Below are positions 1-8,961 of a DNA stretch of 64,000 bases, piece by piece. Numbering within the stretch: the first letter of the stretch is position 1; each line of letters starts with the position of its first letter. A model generated the notes under the pieces. It was not told where the DNA came from and did no database searches. It saw nothing but the letters and a program-made list of their open reading frames with translations. The DNA comes from Rhodopirellula sp. GTDB taxonomy: Bacteria > Planctomycetota > Planctomycetia > Pirellulales > Pirellulaceae. Where the stretch lies: assembly GCA_002689655.1 (NCBI GenBank), contig NZHC01000141.1, positions 24,042-88,041 of the forward strand, given 5' to 3'. Position numbers and translations under genes: made by a program.

Positions 1-711
1 CGGCCATTTGTCGGAACACATGCCGTTGAACATCTTCATGCAAAGTGAAAAGATCTGCCTCCTCGGCATCATCAGCTGTGGACTCTCATGCAAAGTTTTC
101 CAAAGCAGGTAACAATGACTCCGCTTGTCGATTTTAATGCATCTACTCGTTCCCTAGGGACACGTTTCTGGTTTTGAATGGTTGCCCTCCCTGTAAATCC
201 AAGCGATGGATATTTGGGTATTTGATTTGAAAGAGACCCGGGCGTTTGATCTGCACACCAGTATTGTAACGTTTCCTCGTGTCAACGCATTCTAGGCCGA
301 AACTCTGCGTTCCTATTGGATGACGCTCATGGTTTGCGGCAGCGATCCGTGGTTTTAAGCGGGTCCCTATCGAAGGCAGTCGCCAATGACCAGTTACGAC
401 ATCCACTGGAATCGGCACGAGACAACTCGTGTCGGGTACTGCTGGAGTATTAGCGGGCCGCCAAGAGGGTAGTCGTTGGCTTCGGGCGGCGGGCGTGGAG
501 TTCCGTGTCAAGTGCCTACGCATTCTGATAACGTCTCATCACCTCTCTCGGTTTGACTCACGTTAACGGACTAGCAGCGGGTATTGTTTCTGCTTTTGGT
601 GTGGGTTGCCTGAATGCAACCGGACGCTTTCAGAGGTGATTAACGCTGCAAATCGCATTGTTTGAGCAATGTGGTGCGAACGTCGGCTAACCCAGATCAA
701 TTTGAACCATT
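1..711. other. No convincing gene (left edge)
   Basis: I see no coding region that can be supported here. An open frame on the minus strand (143-523) has no recognisable domain, no ribosome binding site and an arginine/proline-rich composition typical of an antisense frame. A short open plus frame from the left edge to about base 110 could be the tail of a gene that starts outside the window, but its sequence is not recognisable. The ten-base string catgcaaagt occurs twice (about 38-47 and 89-98). Confidence 0.5.
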
Positions 712-2046
712 TCAAACAAGTAGTTCGGAGATCACCTTGGCACCATCCGGCGCAACGCGTACTGGGCGACCATCACGCGTGTGCAGTTCGTGCTTGGGGG
801 CGACGCCAAGCAGTGTATAGATGGTAGCGGCGAGGTCTGACGGCGTGATGGGATGGTCACTGGGAAGCTCGCCGAGTGAATCGCTGCTACCGATGACTTG
901 CCCACCAGCTATTCCTCCACCTGCCAACGCGACGCTGAACACGTTGGGCCAATGATCGCGGCCACCTGCGGAATTTATCTTGGGTGTGCGGCCGAACTCA
1001 CCCATGACGCATACCAATGTGTCATCCAGCATTCCGCGTTCGGACAGATCAAGGATGAGAGCACTGAAAGCACGGTCCAAGGCTGGCAGATGTGCATTAC
1101 GATCAGTTGGATAGCGTTGTTTGAGTTGAACGATGTTTTGATGAGTATCCCAGCCACTGCTGTTCACGGTGACAAACGGTACTCCTCGTTCAACGAGGCG
1201 TCGAGCCAAGAGGCAACTCTGACCGATGCTCTTCCCGCCATTGCGACCATAACGGTTTCGAACGCTTTCTGGTTCGTCCGACAGTTTAAAAGCGTCCTTT
1301 GCTGAGGGAGAGGCGAGTAGATCGTAGGCTTGTTCAAGATCAGGATCCGAGCCTGTTTTGGCTGAGGCGTCTTTTCCCCGACTGAACCTGTCGAACGCAT
1401 TGACGATCTTCCGGCGTTGATCCAGGCGTGTAAGGTCCAGGCCATGATAGAAGTCAAGGTCACGAACTTTGAACTGTGGGTTTTCGGGATTCCCACCTAC
1501 CGAAAATGGTTTTGTGACGCTTGGCAGATAACCATTCCCACTCAATACTCGACTGAACTCCGGAACGGCAATGTGAGGCGGAAGAACCCCCGATCGTGTT
1601 CGGACTTGGGCAAGCGTTGCGCCGTAGGTCGGATACTCAAGTGCCGGTGTAGGTTGGTAACCGGTCATCAAATAGTGCGTGCCAAAATTGTGCTCACCCA
1701 GTGGTGAGTTCATCGACCGAACGATCGCGAACTTGTCCATCAGGCCGGCTGTTTTTTCGAGGCACTCGCTGAGCCGGACGCCTGCGACCGTTGTCGCGAT
1801 GGTTTCAAAGGGGCCGCGGACCTCCACCGGGGCATCGGGCTTTGGATCAAACGTCTCAAGATGACTTGGGCCGCCATCGAGCCAGATCAGGATGCATGAC
1901 TTCGCTCTGGCTGCAGGCGAAGGCTCGCCCGCCACTGCCCTTTGCAGGCGGAAGTAGTTACCAAGACCGAGTCCCAGAGTAGACAGACCTCCGATTCGTA
2001 TGATGTCGCGTCGCGTCACACCGTCACATCGTTTTTGATTATCCAT
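712..2046 (-). CDS. DUF1501 family Tat-exported protein
   Basis: A 444-residue member of the DUF1501 family, a sulfatase-fold (alkaline-phosphatase-like) group of unproven activity that is abundant in planctomycetes. The N-terminus has a twin-arginine signal (TRRDIIRIGG) followed by a short hydrophobic run, so export through Tat is expected. Family landmarks include LIWLDGGPSHLETFDPKP near residue 55, HNFGTHYLMTG, GWDTHQN and, near the C-terminus, MGEFGRTPKIN with GGRDHWP, which in this fold would supply metal ligands. An upstream in-frame start exists, but the ATG at 2046 is chosen because AAGG lies eight bases before it. It is the last gene of a minus-strand unit, 46 bases after the DUF1549/DUF1553 gene, the usual partner of DUF1501 proteins. 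The family is clear; the substrate is unknown. Confidence 0.93.
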   Translation of the reverse strand: MDNQKRCDGVTRRDIIRIGGLSTLGLGLGNYFRLQRAVAGEPSPAARAKSCILIWLDGGPSHLETFDPKPDAPVEVRGPFETIATTVAGVRLSECLEKTAGLMDKFAIVRSMNSPLGEHNFGTHYLMTGYQPTPALEYPTYGATLAQVRTRSGVLPPHIAVPEFSRVLSGNGYLPSVTKPFSVGGNPENPQFKVRDLDFYHGLDLTRLDQRRKIVNAFDRFSRGKDASAKTGSDPDLEQAYDLLASPSAKDAFKLSDEPESVRNRYGRNGGKSIGQSCLLARRLVERGVPFVTVNSSGWDTHQNIVQLKQRYPTDRNAHLPALDRAFSALILDLSERGMLDDTLVCVMGEFGRTPKINSAGGRDHWPNVFSVALAGGGIAGGQVIGSSDSLGELPSDHPITPSDLAATIYTLLGVAPKHELHTRDGRPVRVAPDGAKVISELLV

Positions 2047-2092
2047 CTTTCTTACCTTCGCTTCTCGGTCCCGATACAAGGAAAAGACTCAA

Positions 2093-4246
2093 TTAGTGAT
2101 TCGTAACGAATTCCTCACAAGTCACTAAACCCCAGACAAAATCCTCAAGAAACGCACGCTGATCACCTGTCGACTTCAACTCCAAAAGTTTTTGCTTCCA
2201 GTATTCTCTTTCTTTGCCAGTTGGAGGGCGATTGAGTGCGGTCAGATAGAACTGCTCGACTATTTTTATGGGGCGATCGCCTGAGGAGTGCATTTGGTTC
2301 AAACGACTCCCCTCCGCAGCAATGCGGGCGTTCAGCAATGCGCCGTTGAAGAGATGCAGCTTCTGTGGAAGACCAGTAATCCCAGCGGTATCGCTTTCAC
2401 AGGATTCCTCGCGACCACAGCGACCTAGGATGTCGAGCGTGGTTGATGGCGTCTTGGGATTGACCAGCATGACGGCCCGCGTGCCCTCCGGTTCATCGCC
2501 GTACCTCGCAGAAATCCCCAGCACATCCGAGATTGCATCCGACAACACTTCCGCCTCAAGAGGACGACGCAGCGCGTGGGAATAAAAACGGTCATCGTCT
2601 TTGTTTTCAGCCGTAGCATTCGCGGTTCGTGCGTAGGTTGTGCTAACAGCAATCATACGGAGGGTGTGTCGTAACCGGTAACCGTTTGCCTGGAAATCCG
2701 CGGCCAGTTTGGCGAGTAAGGCTGGATGTGTTGCTGGGTTGGTATCTCGTAGATCGTCAACCGGTTCGATCAGCCCTTTTCCCATCATGAGCTTCCACAA
2801 TCGGTTGACAATTGCCTTTGCGAAGTAGGGATTGGACGGGTCGGTCAACCAATCGGCCAACTGCTGACGCCCCGTGGTTGCATTGGCCGCGAGGAATTGC
2901 TTGCCCGGGATACGCTGGATCGCCGGCTGCAGTGTTCGGGGATGAATCGTTTGTCCGTTCAGGTTCTCACCGACGACTCTGCCCCTCTCTACCTTGGCGA
3001 AAATTGCTGCCAACCCGTGATAGTCATCCTGCGTCCAGCGGTCGAGCGGATGATTATGGCAATTTGCACACCGCAGGCGACTGCCCATGAATAACTCACT
3101 GGCGAATTCTGCCTGCTCGCGTTGGCCTGAGACAGTGCGATAAAAGTTGGGTGGGCCGGAGTCGTGAGTATCGCCTGATGCCATGATCAAAGACCGGGCA
3201 AATTGCCGGTAGTCAACGTCATTCCTGATTTGCTGAGCAACCCATTTGTGATATGTCAACGCTCCTTGAATGTCATCTTGCTGCGGACGAATTCTCAGCA
3301 GTTTGGCAAACTGGAGCGTCCAATACTCATTGAATTCCTGTGATTGAAGCAATTCATCGACAAGCAAACTGCGTTTATCTGACCTGATATCTGCACGAAA
3401 CTCGGTGCTGCGAACCGATGAGGGAAGACGACCCGTGAGGTCAAGAGACACCCGTCGCAGATAGGTTGCATCGTCGCACGGCGGCGACGGTGACAGGCCC
3501 AATGTCGCGAGTGCTTCAAGAATTTCATCGTCAATGAAGTTCTTCCTCAGCTCGTCGGACATACTCTCCGTCGCATCCGACAGCGGCACAACCAACTCAA
3601 CAGGGACCACCTTGCTCAGATACCGGGCAACCACGATGTGCCTGCCGCGTCGAAGGATTCTTGACGTGCCTGTCTCTTTATCAACCGCCACTGCTGACGG
3701 ATCCTCTGCCGTGAAGATTGTCCACCGGGTAACGTCTCGGGAAGTGCCATCGAAGTAGTGAGCGACAGCACGCAACGCGACCGTTTTTCCGATTGATTTT
3801 TGAATCCATTTGTTCGGAGTGATTTCCAAGCGGGCCAGATCCCGCCGCGCTGTATTGCCAGCGCCTTGCTTGATCCAGTCGAGCAAAAGCGCACCGCTTT
3901 CGCCCTCGTCATCAAAGATTGCTCCTCCACCATGTTCCAAATACTCGGCTGGCTTCAAGAAGATGAGGCTTTCGTCTGGATGGGCAAGATTGACTCGCCG
4001 GCCTTTCAGTTGGCGGACAATGGCCTCATAGTCGGACTGCGGATCACCTCCGTAGAGAGACAGTTTGAACCCGCCACGCCCTATGGCTGCTCCATGGCAA
4101 GCACCAGCGTTGCAGCCATGTTTGGTAAACATTGGGATAAGATCATTGCGAAAGTCTACCGAAGCAACTCGGCGATCTTCCGCGGTTGTTGGCGATGTCA
4201 GCGCTGTGGCAAGAATCACGGCGTGGAGCAGAATCCTCATGTCCAT
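2093..4246 (-). CDS. DUF1549/DUF1553 planctomycete cytochrome-like protein
   Basis: A 717-residue secreted protein with a Sec-type signal peptide (about residues 1-22). It carries a planctomycete cytochrome motif near the N-terminus (C45, C50, H51, spaced CX4CH), a bacterial Ig-like stretch around residues 130-220, then DUF1549 (DATYLRRVSLDLTGRLPS and a standard CANCH motif followed by NHPLDRW) and DUF1553 (YFAKAIVNRLWKLMMGKGL, RHTLRMIAVSTTY). It probably binds c-type heme and may act in periplasmic electron transfer or polymer degradation with its DUF1501 partner, but no function has been proven for the family. A longer frame runs upstream to 4444. I chose the ATG at 4246 because AGAGG precedes it by four bases, because it creates the signal peptide at the N-terminus, and because it removes an overlap with the upstream gene. 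Confidence 0.92.
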   Translation of the reverse strand: MDMRILLHAVILATALTSPTTAEDRRVASVDFRNDLIPMFTKHGCNAGACHGAAIGRGGFKLSLYGGDPQSDYEAIVRQLKGRRVNLAHPDESLIFLKPAEYLEHGGGAIFDDEGESGALLLDWIKQGAGNTARRDLARLEITPNKWIQKSIGKTVALRAVAHYFDGTSRDVTRWTIFTAEDPSAVAVDKETGTSRILRRGRHIVVARYLSKVVPVELVVPLSDATESMSDELRKNFIDDEILEALATLGLSPSPPCDDATYLRRVSLDLTGRLPSSVRSTEFRADIRSDKRSLLVDELLQSQEFNEYWTLQFAKLLRIRPQQDDIQGALTYHKWVAQQIRNDVDYRQFARSLIMASGDTHDSGPPNFYRTVSGQREQAEFASELFMGSRLRCANCHNHPLDRWTQDDYHGLAAIFAKVERGRVVGENLNGQTIHPRTLQPAIQRIPGKQFLAANATTGRQQLADWLTDPSNPYFAKAIVNRLWKLMMGKGLIEPVDDLRDTNPATHPALLAKLAADFQANGYRLRHTLRMIAVSTTYARTANATAENKDDDRFYSHALRRPLEAEVLSDAISDVLGISARYGDEPEGTRAVMLVNPKTPSTTLDILGRCGREESCESDTAGITGLPQKLHLFNGALLNARIAAEGSRLNQMHSSGDRPIKIVEQFYLTALNRPPTGKEREYWKQKLLELKSTGDQRAFLEDFVWGLVTCEEFVTNH

Positions 4247-4319
4247 TGGACCTCTTGGCCTGTTACGGGTCTGAAGTTTACGACTCCGGTCCACGCTTTC
4301 GCGTTTCCGGTTCACGCCT

Positions 4320-5198
4320 CTAACGCTGTTCCGAGAATGCGGCCTGATGGAGTTCGGCCGCTTCTCTCCGAGTGAGCTTTCCTTCCCGCACAAGTTTGCT
4401 GAGCTTTTCACTGAAAGCTGCTCGTGCCTTGGCTTGTGCATCATTCTCGCGACTCATTTGCATTCGCGATCGTTCCTCGTTGGAATTCGCCAACCAGCCT
4501 GCCACGGTTGAAAAGTCCTCATCGATCAGTTCCGCGATGCCACCTATGACGTGTGGATCCGCGTACAGCAGACCCTGTCGAAAAACAAAGTTGCGGGTGA
4601 CCTTCCCATCCTTGGCCAGAATGATGGTTTGAGAGACATTTCGGTTCAGTCCATAAGCACCAGGCCCGTCACGACCATCCTTGGAAACGGCAATCACATC
4701 GATACCCCGCTTCTGCAATTCCGGGAACGCTCGGGCAAAACGGGTTGTGACTGTATCTGGGTCATCGGTCAGAAACACACACGCAACCTGTAGATCCTTG
4801 TCGGTCTTTCGATCGATCTTGCCAATCGCACCCAGCAGTCCGAAAAGTCCTCTCACTGACACACCACTGTCATCCTGAAAAAACAGGACTTGTGGATTGC
4901 CACCTCCGAGCGTAATCGGATCAACGTCTTTGCCCTTGTCATCACCAGTGACGCTGGCAGCAGCAAAACTCGCCAGCGTCTCTCCGGATTGAGGTCCAGA
5001 AAAAACTCGGTCCCCCTCCGCCTTGAAGCTGTCGGGGTCCTTCACGAGAACTTTTTTCTGCCCATCTTCCCGACCGGCACTCCGAGCTTCTTTTTGCTGA
5101 GCCTCGCGTCTCTCTCGCACTGGGTTTTCAGATTCTTGTGCGATGCTCCATGAACCGCCGAGAACTACGAGAGTTAAAGCAATGGTGAAACGTTTCAT
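4320..5198 (-). CDS. Secreted redoxin-like protein lacking redox cysteines
   Basis: A 292-residue protein with a cleavable signal peptide (first about 20 residues, ending near SIAQ). The middle (about 75-230) looks like a thioredoxin/peroxiredoxin fold: a GETLASFAA start, a strand NPQVLFFQDD, DPDTVTTRFARAFPELQ, and a late strand with IILAKDGKV and NFVFRQG. The single mature cysteine (VACVF) is not in a CxxC or peroxidatic position, so classical disulfide chemistry is unlikely. The C-terminal 60 residues are charged and helical (KLTRREAAELHQ), perhaps an EF-hand-like or coiled tail. It opens the three-gene minus-strand unit; AAGGA lies seven bases before the ATG. The role is unknown; a structural or metal-binding partner of the DUF1549/DUF1553 and DUF1501 proteins is only an inference. 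Confidence 0.75.
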   Translation of the reverse strand: MKRFTIALTLVVLGGSWSIAQESENPVRERREAQQKEARSAGREDGQKKVLVKDPDSFKAEGDRVFSGPQSGETLASFAAASVTGDDKGKDVDPITLGGGNPQVLFFQDDSGVSVRGLFGLLGAIGKIDRKTDKDLQVACVFLTDDPDTVTTRFARAFPELQKRGIDVIAVSKDGRDGPGAYGLNRNVSQTIILAKDGKVTRNFVFRQGLLYADPHVIGGIAELIDEDFSTVAGWLANSNEERSRMQMSRENDAQAKARAAFSEKLSKLVREGKLTRREAAELHQAAFSEQR

Positions 5199-5287
5199 TT
5201 GGTCATCCTTCTATTAATTTAGTCGTCCAAAAGATGTTGAGAATCGCTGTCCACGTGCAAGTCAAAGGACCCAGCCACGTTAGGAAA

Positions 5288-5345
5288 ATTGTAAACAATG
5301 GTTGTCATGCCCGATAGCTATCGCCCATGTACCGATAGGTATCGG
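5288..5345 (-). promoter_or_regulatory. Clustered palindromes, candidate operator region
   Basis: Three short inverted repeats lie 90-147 bases upstream of the start of the redoxin-like gene. ATTGT-AA-ACAAT is at 5288-5299. CGATAG-CTATCG at 5312-5323 is a perfect 12-bp palindrome. CCGATA-GG-TATCGG is at 5332-5345. The last two share the half-site CGATA...TATCG and their centres are 21 bp apart, two helical turns, as expected for a regulator binding two sites on one face of DNA. I do not recognise the regulator. No gene lies closely downstream on the plus strand, so the minus-strand operon is the likely target. Confidence 0.5.
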
Positions 5346-6352
5346 ATAGCCAGTACAATAGGAGTTGTCACGCTGTCAGGGCGAGGATCAGCGGTGTTTC
5401 ACAATAAGAATCTGCTGATGTGCGAGTCTTCCCCTGCGGTTTTCTGCTCGAAAATAATGCCGACCAAATAATGCGTATCAGTATCGCTGATGGAGATCTA
5501 GAACACCCATGCAACTGGACACAAAGAAGTATTCATTGATTGGGGTTCCTGAGAGGAATCTGTTGTGGTTAAAGATGCAAATCACTCATGACTAGGGTCA
5601 GCTGATGCTGGTATTGATGAATCACCGCTGGGCCACCCGTGGATAATCTGTGCGCGGATATGCATGTCGGTCAGCGCTAACGACCACTGCCCGGGGGACT
5701 TGTGGCCGGCTGGACCTGACCTCCTATGGGTGAAAACAGTTTTGGCTCTTTGATATCTAGTGATCATTACACAAGGGTCACGAGAATGGCCAACGAATGG
5801 GCGAACCATTCCGCATCGAAAAGTAGGTATCTGTGCTCGGTTGCCAATGGTTTGGCTGACGGGCTGCAAGACTTTTAAATGAAATTGGCTTTGCGATTTT
5901 CGCTTTCCTGTCAGACGTCGTCCGTATTTTGTCATCGAAAAAATGCAGACTTTTCCGGTCTTGATGGGGAACCCGTGAAGGACTTTGGCAGGCTGCTAAT
6001 TGCTGGTGGCCTTGCGTCCTCTCGGGTTGTTCATGGGTGCTAGGAGCCTCGCAGCAGTTAGACCGACGCTAAAAAGCAACTTTAGGAGCGTGAAGGTGCT
6101 TCCCTGAAATGGCAGTGATTGAGAATCGGAGAATGTCGGTACGCAATTCTGGCAAGGGTTAGGAGCCCTCTAATTGAATCGCAGGTCCTTGTTGCAATCA
6201 AGTTGCAGAAGTAGTATGTTTGCAGGAAAGTCGAATTAGAAGCGGTTTTAGCCGCGGCGTGTTGGCGGCGGGCCTAGTTGGGGTGTTACCCGCTGGGTTT
6301 TGGATTTCTCGGCACGTAGGGTTGTTACCATCCGATCTTGGTGTTTTTGCAT
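5346..6352. other. Long intergenic region, no supported gene
   Basis: About 1 kb between divergent units. Open frames on either strand (for example 5582-5935 minus, 6220-6501 plus) lack recognisable domains and ribosome binding sites. The segment just before 6353 must hold the promoter of the COG0523 cluster. A direct repeat of gttgca occurs at about 6192-6209, but I could not recognise a Zur, Fur or riboswitch element. Confidence 0.5.
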
Positions 6353-7615
6353 ATGGAAAACAGTACATCTCAGAGCGGTCCCCGTTTACCAGTGACTGTC
6401 CTCAGTGGCTTCCTAGGTGCAGGGAAGACGACTCTTTTAAATCATATACTTGCGAATCGCGAGGATATGCGAGTGGCAGTGATCGTCAACGATATGAGTG
6501 AGGTCAATATTGATGCTGCGTTGGTGCGTGATGGAGGTGCGGACCTGTCACGAACAGAAGAACAATTGGTCGAGATGACGAATGGCTGTATCTGTTGCAC
6601 GCTGCGCGAGGATTTGTTGATTGAGGTTGCTCGTTTGGCAAGGGCTGGGAAATTTGACTATCTGCTGATCGAATCGACGGGGATCAGCGAACCGTTGCCA
6701 GTGGCAGAGACCTTCACTTTCGAGGATGAAGAGGGAAAAAGCCTGTCGCAGGACGCCGACCTTGACACGATGGTCACGGTGGTGGACGCCGGTAATTTTA
6801 TGCGTGATTTCGGTTCGTGGGATGATTTAACAGACCGGCGAATCGGGCTCAACGAAGAAGACGATCGTAACATCGTGGATTTGTTGGTCGAGCAGGTTGA
6901 GTTTGCCAACGTGGTGATCATCAATAAGACGGACTTGGTGAGCGCTTACGACGTCGAGCAGCTTGACCAACTCATTCGTCGTCTGAACGGTACGGCCGAG
7001 ATTTTGCATTCGACCGAAAGCAGAGTACCGCTGACGAAGATTCTTGGGACTGGACGTTTTCAGCTCGCGGAAGCAGAAGCGATGCCAGAGTGGTTGGCAG
7101 TACCGCGTGGTCAGGAAGAGACGGAAACCGAGGAGTATGGGATTGGCAGCTTTGTTTACCGCCGTGATCGTCCTTTCCACCCTAAGCGTTTGACTGAGGT
7201 GCTGGATGATGACATGGATGCTGGATTGTTTTCCGGTGTGCTGCGTAGTAAGGGGCTATTGTGGATCGCGACACGAAATGAATGGGCATATGACTGGTCC
7301 CAAGCTGGCTGTTCAATACGAATGAATCCGGCGGGCTATTGGTGGGCGGCTGCACCAGACGAAGAGTGGCCGGAAGACGAGGAGTCGTGTCGGGAGATTC
7401 GCTCGAACTTTGTTGGGGAGTACGGGGATAGGCACCAGGAGTTGGTGTTTATCGGTCAAGGACTTGATCAGCAACGTATTGAAATGCTTTTGGATCAATG
7501 CTTGGTGTCGGATCTGGAGTACGTCCAAGGCCCTAATTTATGGGCTGAATTTGAAGATCCGCTACCGGAGATTGAGTTGGAAGGAGAGGACGACCAGTTG
7601 GAGTCATCGCTATGA
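6353..7615 (+). CDS. COG0523/CobW-family GTPase, putative metallochaperone
   Basis: A 420-residue G3E-family GTPase. Visible motifs are Walker A (GFLGAGKTT, residues 19-27), the metal-binding CICC motif at residues 79-82 (the CxCC hallmark of COG0523), ESTG at 107-110 followed by ISEP, and the guanine-specificity motif NKTD at 191-194. The C-terminal half is a CobW C-terminal-like domain ([15 protein letters not shown]). Family knowledge: these cytosolic enzymes use GTP to deliver metal, mostly zinc, to client proteins, often under metal limitation. Cobalt or nitrile-hydratase-type roles are possible but no such clients are nearby. A TTG start 15 bases upstream is possible; the ATG at 6353 gives the standard N-terminus. 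It overlaps the FAD oxidoreductase gene by four bases (ATGA), so translation is coupled. Confidence 0.92.
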   Translation: MENSTSQSGPRLPVTVLSGFLGAGKTTLLNHILANREDMRVAVIVNDMSEVNIDAALVRDGGADLSRTEEQLVEMTNGCICCTLREDLLIEVARLARAGKFDYLLIESTGISEPLPVAETFTFEDEEGKSLSQDADLDTMVTVVDAGNFMRDFGSWDDLTDRRIGLNEEDDRNIVDLLVEQVEFANVVIINKTDLVSAYDVEQLDQLIRRLNGTAEILHSTESRVPLTKILGTGRFQLAEAEAMPEWLAVPRGQEETETEEYGIGSFVYRRDRPFHPKRLTEVLDDDMDAGLFSGVLRSKGLLWIATRNEWAYDWSQAGCSIRMNPAGYWWAAAPDEEWPEDEESCREIRSNFVGEYGDRHQELVFIGQGLDQQRIEMLLDQCLVSDLEYVQGPNLWAEFEDPLPEIELEGEDDQLESSL

Positions 7616-8742
7616 GCCTTGAATTGAATGAAACTTGCTTCGATGTTGTCGTCATTGGCGCTGGTGCGGCCGGAATTGGCGTGTCTGTTGCCCTGAAGCA
7701 TGCAGGCATAGAGAACTTTGTGGTTCTGGAACGCGAGTCCGTCGGTGCGTCGTTTCTTCGATGGCCTGATGAGACTCGTTTCATTACTCCTTCATTTCCC
7801 AGCAATTCGATTGGAATGCTGGATTTGAATTCAATCGCGATAGGAGTGTCTCCGGCTTTCAGTCTGGAGGTTGAGCACCCCACAGGGGCAGAGTATGCAT
7901 CGCATCTGTGCGGGGTAGCACAATTCTTCGAGATCCCGGTTCGCGAGAATACGGACGTGCTGCGGGTGACTGAAGTTGGAGAGGAATTTCGAGTTGATGC
8001 AACTGACGCGACGCTACGAGCAAAGCATGTGATCTGGGCGGCTGGCGAGTTTCAATACCCTCGGATGAGTGGTTTTCCAGGTAGCGAACTCTGTCGACAT
8101 ACCGCAACGATCGCAAGCTATCAGGAACTGGAGGGTGATGACTTTGTTGTGATTGGTGGATACGAAAGCGGGGTCGATGCCGCATACCATCTTTCTTATT
8201 ACGACAAACGCGTGCGGCTCTTTGATCAGGCTTGCCCGTGGAAAGATGAAAGTTCTGATCCTAGCGTTGCATTGTCAACTTATACACTGGAGCGAATGCG
8301 TGAGGCTTGGTTCGATCAGGAAGTGGAACTGTTTGCACATACCCCAATTGCGTCCGTATTGAAGGTTGAAGGCGGTTACGAAGTGGAGGCGTTGGATGGA
8401 CGCACCTTCAAGACGTCAACACAGCCTTTGCTTGCGAATGGATTCATGGGCAGCCACAAGCTCGTCGCTGATTTGTTTGAGCAACGCGAGGATGGTTTTC
8501 CATTGCTCAGTACGGACGATGGATCGACCAAGGTTCCAGGGCTTTTTCTTTGCGGTCCGGCGGTCAGGCATCAGAATCATGTCTTCTGCTTCATTTACAA
8601 GTACCGACAAAGATTTGCAGTGGTTGCGAAGGCGATAGCAACATCAGTAGGACTACCCGCTGAGGAACTGGAAAACTACCGAAGATGGGGGATGTACCTA
8701 GATGATCTGTCTTGCTGTGGAGAGGAGTGTGCAACATGCTGA
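7612..8742 (+). CDS. FAD/NAD(P)-dependent oxidoreductase with Cys-rich tail
   Basis: A 376-residue flavoprotein of the flavin monooxygenase/CzcO-like type. It has an N-terminal FAD Rossmann motif ([10 protein letters not shown], residues 14-23), the WAAGEFQYP segment linking domains at 142-150, a second dinucleotide motif ([12 protein letters not shown], about 180-191) for NAD(P)H, and a late FAD-contact segment [10 protein letters not shown] at 311-320. Unusual is the extreme C-terminus: C368, C369, C373 and C376 form CCxxxCxxC, which could bind a metal ion or an iron-sulfur cluster or act as a thiol relay. Position between a COG0523 GTPase (four-base overlap) and a small membrane protein (seven-base overlap) suggests it is a client or partner of the GTPase. 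The substrate is unknown. Confidence 0.85.
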   Translation: MSLELNETCFDVVVIGAGAAGIGVSVALKHAGIENFVVLERESVGASFLRWPDETRFITPSFPSNSIGMLDLNSIAIGVSPAFSLEVEHPTGAEYASHLCGVAQFFEIPVRENTDVLRVTEVGEEFRVDATDATLRAKHVIWAAGEFQYPRMSGFPGSELCRHTATIASYQELEGDDFVVIGGYESGVDAAYHLSYYDKRVRLFDQACPWKDESSDPSVALSTYTLERMREAWFDQEVELFAHTPIASVLKVEGGYEVEALDGRTFKTSTQPLLANGFMGSHKLVADLFEQREDGFPLLSTDDGSTKVPGLFLCGPAVRHQNHVFCFIYKYRQRFAVVAKAIATSVGLPAEELENYRRWGMYLDDLSCCGEECATC

Positions 8743-8960
8743 CGGAAGATTCACCCGCATGCGAAACCCGGTTTTTAAGTAGACGGATCCGGAAAATGCT
8801 TAGTGTCGAGTGGATGGGGCAGTCGATTGCAAGCCTGTGCTGGATGTGCAGTGTGTTTGCTTATGGAATCCAGTCCGCGGGAGATTGGCTTCAACTGTGT
8901 GCGGCATGCGCTTGGTTGGTGGCAAATGTCGGTACGGTTCTGGCGGTGAAAGTTGAGTGA
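8736..8960 (+). CDS. Small membrane protein of the COG0523 cluster
   Basis: A 74-residue protein starting at the ATG that overlaps the end of the flavoprotein gene. After a basic N-terminal part (RFLSRRIRKML) come two hydrophobic segments, about residues 30-46 and 52-71, consistent with two short membrane helices. Four cysteines lie in or near the helices (CWMCS, CAACAW as CxxC-like pairs). I do not recognise a family. The overlap with its neighbours and the single base separating its stop from the next start argue that it is a real member of the operon, perhaps a membrane anchor for the oxidoreductase. Confidence 0.7.
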   Translation: MLTEDSPACETRFLSRRIRKMLSVEWMGQSIASLCWMCSVFAYGIQSAGDWLQLCAACAWLVANVGTVLAVKVE

Positions 8961-8961
8961 G

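Noticed and set aside
143..523. 126-residue minus-strand frame at the left edge
   Set aside because: No ribosome binding site, domain or signal; composition looks like an antisense frame.
5582..5935. 117-residue minus-strand frame in the long intergenic region
   Set aside because: No start signal and no recognisable sequence; probably chance.
6180..6352. Possible Zur box or riboswitch before the COG0523 gene
   Set aside because: No palindrome of the Zur type and no conserved riboswitch core could be recognised by eye.
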